64,000 nt of DNA, from assembly GCA_026707665.1 (NCBI GenBank), contig JAPOWK010000050.1, positions 1-64,000 of the forward strand. Direction: 5' to 3'. Below the pieces are notes generated by a model, which searched no databases, had not been told where the DNA came from, and was given only the letters and a program-made list of their open reading frames with translations. The position numbers were made by a program, and so were the translations under genes. This document shows positions 58,070 to 64,000 of this stretch, piece by piece (the first letter of the stretch is position 1; each line of letters starts with the position of its first letter). The stretch is from Chloroflexota bacterium. GTDB taxonomy: Bacteria > Chloroflexota > Anaerolineae > Aggregatilineales > Phototrophicaceae.

Positions 58070-60157
58070 TTAGCCGCCGTCGACATTCGCCGCGTTATTG
58101 CCGACCGCGAACTTTCGCTGAAAGACCACTTCCAGGCGCGCCTCTTTTTCCAAGGCTTGGCTGATACGCCGCCGCGCTAGCTCAAGCTGGTTCCCCGTTG
58201 GCGCTTCATAATCTTGCAGGATCGCATGCAGCGTAATCCCGTCGGCTTCATCGAGCCAGATATCAGTGAATTGGGCGCGAGGAAACACAGCGCGCAATGC
58301 TTCTCGAATCTCGGCCATAACCGGATCAAATGGGCGCACAACTTGCCGGGCAACGACCGTCAGCTGGACGTCTTGCTGATACAGCTCGTTGATCAGCATC
58401 TGCGCCGCTTCGATCTCTTCAGGCCTGATCTGGTGATCGGATTGCACGACCAGCTGTACGTTGAGCGGGACCGACGAAATTACGTGATATTCCACCACTT
58501 GGGCGCCATGGAAGGCCTCCGCCTGAAGCCGCTCGCGAATATGCGCTTCATCGACTGCTTGCGAGCCAAGACGGGCGAATATCACTAATACAATGAGCGT
58601 GATCAGGAATAGCACAAACCACCAAGCGCGCGAGCGATTTAGCGTGGCGCCTTCGCGGTCTTTTGTCGGTTGCATGCCCATCCACAAAAAGGTGATGTAC
58701 TGCGCCGCGATAATAAAAGCGATATTCGCCAGGAACAATAAATTTGCTCCAAAGGCGAGATCGATGTCTTGCAAGGCGATGCCCAAGCCGATCGTGCTGA
58801 TTGGCGGCATCAGCGCGGCGGCGATCGCCACCCCGGCCAGCGCGGCGGGAATGCCTCTGCGGGCGGTGGCATAGGCGGCGACCCAGCCCGAAACCAGGGC
58901 GATGGCAGCGTCCAGCAGATTGGGACTGCCGCGCGCCAGCATCTCTTCCGTTGGCGTATCGATGGGCAGCAAGACGCCCATCACGATTGATATCAGCAGA
59001 GCAAGGGTCACGCCGGTAAAGAGAGTCACGCTGGCGCGCCTGGTCAGATGCAAAATGCCCGTGGCCATGCCGGTGGAGAAGCTGGATATCGGCGACATCA
59101 AAGGCGCGACCAGCATAGCGCCGATGATCACAGCGACGCTATTGGTCAGCAATCCTAGCGTGGCCAAGGCCGCAGACAGCACGATCATCACGATGTAATC
59201 GAGGTTGGCGCTCGCGCTTTTCTCGGCGCTCCAAATCAGTTCGTTCTGCTCAACCTGCGTCAGTTGTGGATTCAGCCGCGCGATGCCATGCTCAATCGTA
59301 CCGCGAATGCCGCGGTGCCATTCGTGCTGGGAAATCAAGATCACCGGTCCCGGCGCCAAGTTTAGCAGTTGATTGCTCAGGTCATTGATGATGTGCCGTT
59401 CGAAATCGGTCTTCTGCGCGAAGCCCATCACCAGCAGATCATCCGAATCGAGGTCATGCACGATTTCGCGCGCCGGTTGGCCGCTGACGACGATTTTCTT
59501 GGTCAAGTCCTGGTTCGGCGGCAGGCGATCTTCATAACGCTTGATCGCCTCCTCATGCTCGGGGTCATAATGATAATCAAACTGAACGCTCATCTGCCGC
59601 AGCGGGATGTTGTGCTGCCGGGCGAGGCTGACGCCGAGTTTCATCGCGATCACCGACGGCAGCGTGCCGTCTATTGGTACGACTACGCGGTCAAATTCAT
59701 TTGAAACGGCGCTGCGGTATATCAGCACACCACAAGGCGCGGTCGAGATGACGTTTTCCACCACCGTGCCCAATTTGACGCTGCCCTGAGTGGAGCGCCT
59801 TACGCCGAGAAGAATCACATCCGCGCTGCGTTCGCGCGCCACATCGAGAATGCCGCGCGATACGCTGATGGCGATTTCGGTCACGACCTCGACTTTGTGG
59901 CCCGCGTCGGTGTTGCAGAAGTCTTCGATTACATCCTGGATCTGTTCGCTGAAGCGATTTGTCCGCTCGGCATCGCCCAGAGAGATGACCAGGGCGATCA
60001 CCAATCCTTCGCTTGGGTGCACCATCTCGCCAGCAATGCGCAGCATTTCGGCGGCGGTGTCCGGCCGGCTCATCGGCACAACTACCGTGGTAGCATAATA
60101 GTCGTCTTCCGACGCCAGGCTGTCTTCGCCTATGGTCTGAGAAATATGGAATTTCAC
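58070..60157 (-). CDS. USP-USP-DUF389 fusion membrane protein
   Basis: A 695-residue protein. Residues about 20-150 and 155-285 resemble two universal stress protein domains, the second clearer (GFAQKTDFERHIINDL, LNLAPGPVILIS). Residues about 310-530 form the DUF389 membrane domain with many hydrophobic segments, including IIGAMLVAPLMSPISSFSTG and AALAGVAIAAALMPPISTIG. The C-terminal 150 residues are soluble, with DVQLTVVARQVVRPFDPVM. The order suggests a membrane transporter or channel sensed by cytoplasmic USP domains. It starts at the divergent end near 60157. Confidence 0.85.
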   Translation of the reverse strand: MKFHISQTIGEDSLASEDDYYATTVVVPMSRPDTAAEMLRIAGEMVHPSEGLVIALVISLGDAERTNRFSEQIQDVIEDFCNTDAGHKVEVVTEIAISVSRGILDVARERSADVILLGVRRSTQGSVKLGTVVENVISTAPCGVLIYRSAVSNEFDRVVVPIDGTLPSVIAMKLGVSLARQHNIPLRQMSVQFDYHYDPEHEEAIKRYEDRLPPNQDLTKKIVVSGQPAREIVHDLDSDDLLVMGFAQKTDFERHIINDLSNQLLNLAPGPVILISQHEWHRGIRGTIEHGIARLNPQLTQVEQNELIWSAEKSASANLDYIVMIVLSAALATLGLLTNSVAVIIGAMLVAPLMSPISSFSTGMATGILHLTRRASVTLFTGVTLALLISIVMGVLLPIDTPTEEMLARGSPNLLDAAIALVSGWVAAYATARRGIPAALAGVAIAAALMPPISTIGLGIALQDIDLAFGANLLFLANIAFIIAAQYITFLWMGMQPTKDREGATLNRSRAWWFVLFLITLIVLVIFARLGSQAVDEAHIRERLQAEAFHGAQVVEYHVISSVPLNVQLVVQSDHQIRPEEIEAAQMLINELYQQDVQLTVVARQVVRPFDPVMAEIREALRAVFPRAQFTDIWLDEADGITLHAILQDYEAPTGNQLELARRRISQALEKEARLEVVFQRKFAVGNNAANVDGG

Positions 60158-60234
60158 AATAAGGATTTCAGTCGATATTTCAATTGCAAGTAATTTGAAA
60201 GATTCTCAAGTCACGGGCGGGCATTTCCGCACTT

Positions 60235-60657
60235 TCAGCGGCAAGACGAATTCAAGTCAACCGGCCTGCCGCTGAATTGGCTGCTGTCCTCGCTGTATTG
60301 CATCAACTCAATGCGGACGCCGCTGGGGTCGGTGATCCAGGCTTGCCAGGCGCCATCGCCGCCCAGCTTCTTCGCGCTGACTTTGATGCCCTTGCTTCGC
60401 AGCGCATCGCCGACGACGTCAAGATCTCCGACTTCCAGGCAGAAATGCTTGATGAGCGGTCTCTCAATCCTGGGTTCCGCGTTCTCGACGAAAACCTCAA
60501 TGAACGTGGAATCGCCCGCCTTGAGGTAAAAGCCAATCTGCTGACCGGCTCGAAAGAAATCGAATGCCTTCTCCATACCCAGCAAATCTAGGTAGAAGCG
60601 TTCCGTTTCCGCCAGATCAGTCGCGCCGATGCAGACGTGGGCCAATCTCTTGATCAT
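60235..60657 (-). CDS. VOC-family (glyoxalase-like) protein
   Basis: A 140-residue vicinal-oxygen-chelate protein. It has HVCIGATDLAETERFYLDLL at the start, FIEVFVENAEP and FCLEVGDLDVVGDALRSKG in the middle, and ITDPSGVRIELMQYSED near the end. This is two betaalphabetabetabeta units as in glyoxalase I and related dioxygenases. Likely metal ligands are His7, Glu (FIEVF), His (IKHFC) and Glu (RIELMQ). The substrate is unknown. It is cytoplasmic. Confidence 0.83.
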   Translation of the reverse strand: MIKRLAHVCIGATDLAETERFYLDLLGMEKAFDFFRAGQQIGFYLKAGDSTFIEVFVENAEPRIERPLIKHFCLEVGDLDVVGDALRSKGIKVSAKKLGGDGAWQAWITDPSGVRIELMQYSEDSSQFSGRPVDLNSSCR

Positions 60658-60714
60658 CGCCCGAAGCCGCCTTTTTTCAGTCCGCCGCCAAGCATGGGTG
60701 AATCCTAACCTGTC

Positions 60715-61554
60715 CTAAACCTCACCGCAACTCGGGTGGAGTTTGTCGCTCAATTGTACGGTCGCTCGCTGAACTGCCGCCCATTCTTCGGTCCCCACAG
60801 CGACAATTTCAAAGTGTCCGGCGCCGGGCAAAACCATGAGCTGGGCGTCATCTCCCGCCGCGTGAGCCGCCGCGATGTAGCGTTCGGCGTTGGCGTGCAT
60901 GGACCCGTCTTCCGAGCCGACGATGATGACCTGTGGTATTCCCAGGGGGAGCAGCTTGACTGGGCAGCCATTGCGATAGGCGCTCAACTTTTGGGTTGCG
61001 TCCCCACCCATGACAGCCAGCAGCGCGTCGCTGCTCAAATCGCTCTCGCTGCCATGGGTCACGTCGGCGAGGGGGGCGAGCGCCACCGCGCCATGAATCG
61101 CAAGAGGTTCGCTGACATAAACCGGACTCGTGGACTCGATATTGGGGCGGCCCGCCAGCCAGAGCGCCAAGTGTCCGCCGGCTGAATGCCCCACGGTAAT
61201 CACGCGATTGAGATCCAGATTGTGCGCTTGGGCTATCTGCGGCAGATGGTCAGCCGCCGCGGCGACATCGAGAAACATCTCAGGATAATTGCCACCGTTT
61301 CCATATCGGCGATACTCGATATTCCAGACAGCGAAGCCGGCCGCCGCTAAAGCGGACACCACCGCTCCCAGCGGGTGCAAGTTATAAATTTCGCGGTAGC
61401 CGCCGCCATGAATCAAAATGATGACCGGATAGGGCGGCGTCGCGCTCGGCAGTGTCAGCTCGCCAAATTGCTGAGAGCCCGGTCCGTAAGCGTAACGGTA
61501 GTCGGGCTGGGCGGTCGGGAATCGCTGATAGTCTTCTGCGGTAAGCAAGGTCAT
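60715..61554 (-). CDS. Alpha/beta hydrolase, esterase/kynurenine formamidase-like
   Basis: A 279-residue alpha/beta hydrolase with the oxyanion motif HGGGY at 49-53 and the nucleophile S124 in GHSAGG. The acid and His are probably in VGSEDGSMHANAERY and GAGHFEIVAV. The HGGG form fits the hormone-sensitive lipase or kynurenine formamidase group. The ATG at 61554 fits the family start, and a longer frame adds unrelated sequence. It is divergent from the GT-C gene at 61686, the starts being about 130 bases apart. The substrate is unknown. Confidence 0.83.
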   Translation of the reverse strand: MTLLTAEDYQRFPTAQPDYRYAYGPGSQQFGELTLPSATPPYPVIILIHGGGYREIYNLHPLGAVVSALAAAGFAVWNIEYRRYGNGGNYPEMFLDVAAAADHLPQIAQAHNLDLNRVITVGHSAGGHLALWLAGRPNIESTSPVYVSEPLAIHGAVALAPLADVTHGSESDLSSDALLAVMGGDATQKLSAYRNGCPVKLLPLGIPQVIIVGSEDGSMHANAERYIAAAHAAGDDAQLMVLPGAGHFEIVAVGTEEWAAVQRATVQLSDKLHPSCGEV

Positions 61555-61685
61555 GTATCTATTCCAATCTGCGGTACGCTGCTTTAGCTGATCGATTCTG
61601 AGGAGACGGCTGAATTTTATCCTGTGCTCGCATTTCTGATTACAATCAAGGGTATGGAACCCGCTGTCTACGGGAGACATTGGGA

Positions 61686-63179
61686 ATGGTAATCGGTAAG
61701 TCCGGTTTCGTATATGCGCTCATTGCCCTTCTGCTGGGAATGTCTTATGTTGCGCTTGTGGGTGTCGGCGCCGATTCAATCTGGAATGACGAATTTATGT
61801 CATTGCACTTTGCCGGCTGGCCCAACCGATGGCTGGATTTTGCGCTGGTCTTTGAGCGAATTCATGCTTCGCCGGATCATGAAGCCGTCACCTATTACTT
61901 GATTCTATCGGTCTGGACGCAGATTGCAGGCTGGTCGGTATTCTCCGCGCGCCTCTTGTCGCTGTTTTTTGGCTTGCTGGCGGTGGTCTTTGCCTTTCGA
62001 ATCGGCTGCGATCTTCGTTCTCAGACCGCTGGCTTCGCGGCAGCGGTTCTATTGGGCGCGTCCGCCTTGCTGAGCCTCTATCTGCACGAGACGCGCATGT
62101 ATTCCTTGTGGGTGCTGCAAACGGTCCTGCTCATCTGGCTCTACTGGCGGGTTTTGCGCCTCTGGCGGAGCTGGGTTTTTACAGTCGCGTTTCTGCTGAC
62201 ACTCATCGCGACGCTCTTCACGCATCCGCTGGCAATTGCGCTGGTCGGAGCGCTTGGCCTCTATCACCTGCTGCTGGCGCGCCGCAGCGAACCCTGGAGA
62301 TGGCTGCTGGCAATGTTCATCATCAGCCTCGTAATTTACGCGCCCGCCGGGATACAGTCCTTGACGATGGCAAACGAAGATGCCGCCACCGGCGCCCGCA
62401 CGTTGGCGGCGCGTGATACTGCCGAATATATGCTCGATTTGGGACGCGGCATAAGCAACGGCTTTGGATTGTTCTTGCTGCTGCCCATATTCAGCTTGCG
62501 GCACTTGCGGCGCGATCATGGCTTGCAAATGCTTTGGTTCGTCGGGGCGTCTTTCTTAGCCGTCATTTTCATCGCTTATATTGCCACCGGCTTCGTCAGC
62601 CACGTGCGCTATTCCCTGCCGATTTTGCCGATATTCGCATTGATTGGCGGTATCGCCCTGACTTGCGCGCCGATAAACCGCAAAGCAGCGGCACTTGTCC
62701 TGGGCGCTTGGTGCGTCATCGGATTGCAGGCAGCGCCCACCTTCAAAAGCGTTTTCTATCATGCCCAGCACCGAGATGTTTTTCATCTTTCATTCCCATT
62801 TAGAGAATTGGTATCGACCATACGAAGCGATGCAAGCGACGGCGATGCGGTCGTCTACGAATTTCCCTATCACAGTTGGGCGCTGCAAGGCGTCTTTGAT
62901 TACTACATGGATGGCTCAAATCTGCGCTATGTCTTGTCGGACACGCTGCGCGCCGCTGGCGCCTGGCAGGCAACCGTCGAGCGATTTGAGCTTTTCATTG
63001 AAGATGCCGATCGCCTGTATTTTGTGCTCGATCGGACCATTGAAGCGACCGAATTCGTACCGGAATATGAGCGCATCCTGGGGGCGCGCTTCGCGCATTG
63101 CGAGCGGCTCTGGGATACCGCGCAAGTCCGCGTGGACAAGTACGCGCCCAGCAAGGCGATGTGTTCGGCGGACCAGTAG
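61686..63179 (+). CDS. GT-C membrane glycosyltransferase (ArnT/PMT-like)
   Basis: A 497-residue integral membrane protein with about ten hydrophobic segments and a long extracytoplasmic C-terminal part of about 120 residues. Near the start GVGADSIWNDEFMSLHFAGW carries the Asp-Glu pair (D35, E36) expected in the first outer loop of the GT-C fold. It probably transfers a sugar from a polyprenyl-phosphate donor outside the membrane. The ATG at 61686 is chosen with GGGAG about 9 bases upstream. The acceptor is unknown. Confidence 0.78.
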   Translation: MVIGKSGFVYALIALLLGMSYVALVGVGADSIWNDEFMSLHFAGWPNRWLDFALVFERIHASPDHEAVTYYLILSVWTQIAGWSVFSARLLSLFFGLLAVVFAFRIGCDLRSQTAGFAAAVLLGASALLSLYLHETRMYSLWVLQTVLLIWLYWRVLRLWRSWVFTVAFLLTLIATLFTHPLAIALVGALGLYHLLLARRSEPWRWLLAMFIISLVIYAPAGIQSLTMANEDAATGARTLAARDTAEYMLDLGRGISNGFGLFLLLPIFSLRHLRRDHGLQMLWFVGASFLAVIFIAYIATGFVSHVRYSLPILPIFALIGGIALTCAPINRKAAALVLGAWCVIGLQAAPTFKSVFYHAQHRDVFHLSFPFRELVSTIRSDASDGDAVVYEFPYHSWALQGVFDYYMDGSNLRYVLSDTLRAAGAWQATVERFELFIEDADRLYFVLDRTIEATEFVPEYERILGARFAHCERLWDTAQVRVDKYAPSKAMCSADQ

Positions 63180-63218
63180 GGCAAGCGCCTATTGAGCGGC
63201 TCGTCTCCGATTCCGCGC

Positions 63219-64000
63219 TCACAGGATCCCCAGCGGATTAGCCGGATCAATGCCCTCATCGAAGGGAATTTGACGATCGAGGCTGGTCACCTGGTAGACC
63301 GAACCGAGCCAGTTGTTGAAGATTGCTCTGGCGGTATCGCCCCAGGTGTTGTCCAGGTAGGGCAAGAATTGATCTTCGGGGAACGCGGGCAAGTCGGCGC
63401 CGTCTTCCAGCGCCAGTTGCGCGTCGCGCGCGTAGCGATCCGCCAGTTCGCGCGCTTCAATCGGAAAGTAATTCTCGGGGTAGGGCGGTTGCGCGTTCTT
63501 CCCGTTGAAATATCCGAGCAGATCGCGTTTGTATTCCTTGAGCAGGCTGTTGATATCATATTCAGGATGGCCCTGAAAATAGACCAGCCGCAGTTGATCC
63601 GGGCTGACCGCCATGTGGACTTCACCATCAATGCTTTGGATGAGCACGGTTAAGCCGGCATTCTCGAAGTGCTCGCGGGTGATCGAATTCCAGCGCGAAT
63701 GCGGCACGTCAAAGCGCGTATTGATCTCGCGCAGCAGCGGATGCTGGGGCTGGGTGACGCGGTGCTCAAAGACGCCCCATTTCTTTCTGCCTCGCTTGAC
63801 ACGCTCTATCCCGTGAAAGTACTTCATCAGCGCGTGCGTCGACAGGCAGGAGCAGAGCGTCGACGTCACATTCAGGCGCGCCCATTCGATGACCTCGGTC
63901 AAGGGATGCCAGAAGTCTTCCTGGTCCAGGCTGGGGTTGGCGACGTTGGCGCCGGTGATAATCAAGGCGTCGAGCCCCTCTGCCTTGATGCGCGCAAAGT
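63219..64000 (-). CDS. Homoserine O-succinyl/acetyltransferase, MetA-type (5' end outside window)
   Basis: The gene runs off the right end of the window, and 260 residues are visible. It is an HTS/MetA-type acyltransferase that activates homoserine for methionine synthesis. The visible N-terminal end (LIITGANVANPSLDQEDFWH) is family-typical. The catalytic Cys is probably in STLCSCLSTHALMKYFHGI, where the common CWGAQA is replaced by CLSTHA. The catalytic His and Glu lie in FQGHPEYD. With MetY at 14197 it would supply O-acylhomoserine for direct sulfhydrylation. Whether the acyl group is acetyl or succinyl cannot be decided. Confidence 0.83.
   Translation of the reverse strand, partial: FARIKAEGLDALIITGANVANPSLDQEDFWHPLTEVIEWARLNVTSTLCSCLSTHALMKYFHGIERVKRGRKKWGVFEHRVTQPQHPLLREINTRFDVPHSRWNSITREHFENAGLTVLIQSIDGEVHMAVSPDQLRLVYFQGHPEYDINSLLKEYKRDLLGYFNGKNAQPPYPENYFPIEARELADRYARDAQLALEDGADLPAFPEDQFLPYLDNTWGDTARAIFNNWLGSVYQVTSLDRQIPFDEGIDPANPLGIL

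Overview
The window is about 64 kb of moderately GC-rich bacterial chromosome carrying housekeeping, metabolic and cell-surface genes. I see no phage, plasmid or transposase gene, no CRISPR array and no rRNA. The gene mix suggests a free-living heterotroph of the Chloroflexota, probably Anaerolineae-like: CSLREA-type secreted beta-helix proteins, SH3b domains, an orphan heptose-type adenylyltransferase with no LPS genes nearby, a stand-alone C-minus ribosomal protein S4, a CUT1 sugar transporter without its own ATPase, and intergenic DNA rich in short palindromes. The lineage is an inference from gene content. No marker gene here fixes it.

Layout. 1-2.7 kb: the 3' end of pepF, a DUF3052 protein, a heptose-type adenylyltransferase and two small unknown genes. 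2.8-5.5 kb (minus): rpsD, a PhyH dioxygenase coupled to a small unknown gene, and a DUF697-like protein. 5.6-10.3 kb (plus): a GT4 glycosyltransferase, a GNAT acetyltransferase, cysS and rlmB. 10.3-17.9 kb: an unknown gene, an MFS exporter, pcm, a DUF1917-like protein, metY, an EamA permease and a CSLREA protein. 18-24.1 kb (plus): a sugar locus of class II aldolase, substrate-binding protein, two permeases and an FGGY kinase. 24.2-31.2 kb: tandem SGNH hydrolases, a coiled membrane protein, an M23-like/SH3/glycosidase fusion and a TPR protein. 31.4-36 kb: a thioredoxin-NHL protein, a trypsin-PDZ protease, an EamA permease and a ferredoxin. 36.3-38.5 kb: tRNA-Arg and two tandem GT2 glycosyltransferases. 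38.6-43.3 kb: thrS, an acidic protein, rhomboid, DUF2304 and an alpha/beta hydrolase. 43.6-49.9 kb: tRNA-Phe, GT4, GH172, a lipoprotein, an FAH-family enzyme, a 49-residue membrane protein, a ManD-like enolase and Uma2. 49.9-52 kb (minus): a class V aminotransferase and a SerA-like dehydrogenase. 52.2-60.2 kb: a second CSLREA protein, an IolE-like isomerase, a threonine dehydratase, an ankyrin protein and a USP-DUF389 protein. 60.2-64 kb: a VOC protein, an esterase, a GT-C glycosyltransferase and a MetA homologue that runs off the window end.

Working together. The 18-24 kb genes form a plausible import, phosphorylation and aldol-cleavage route for a sugar or sugar alcohol. GH172, ManD and IolE-like enzymes add to carbohydrate use. 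MetA at the right edge and MetY at 14-15 kb are the two steps of homocysteine synthesis by direct sulfhydrylation. The aminotransferase/SerA pair resembles a serine-synthesis module. No gene in the window was recognised as a DNA-binding regulator.

The most unusual signal is in the intergenic DNA. More than twenty copies of an oriented palindrome (TGTAGGGGCG, variable stem, CGCCCGC) keep their stem through compensatory changes and supply the stop codon of three genes. Three copies of a 165-186 bp element have CCCCATCCCC/GGGGATGGGG inverted ends, two of them carrying the same nested 21 bp segment. A third family is rich in CACAGAGG.
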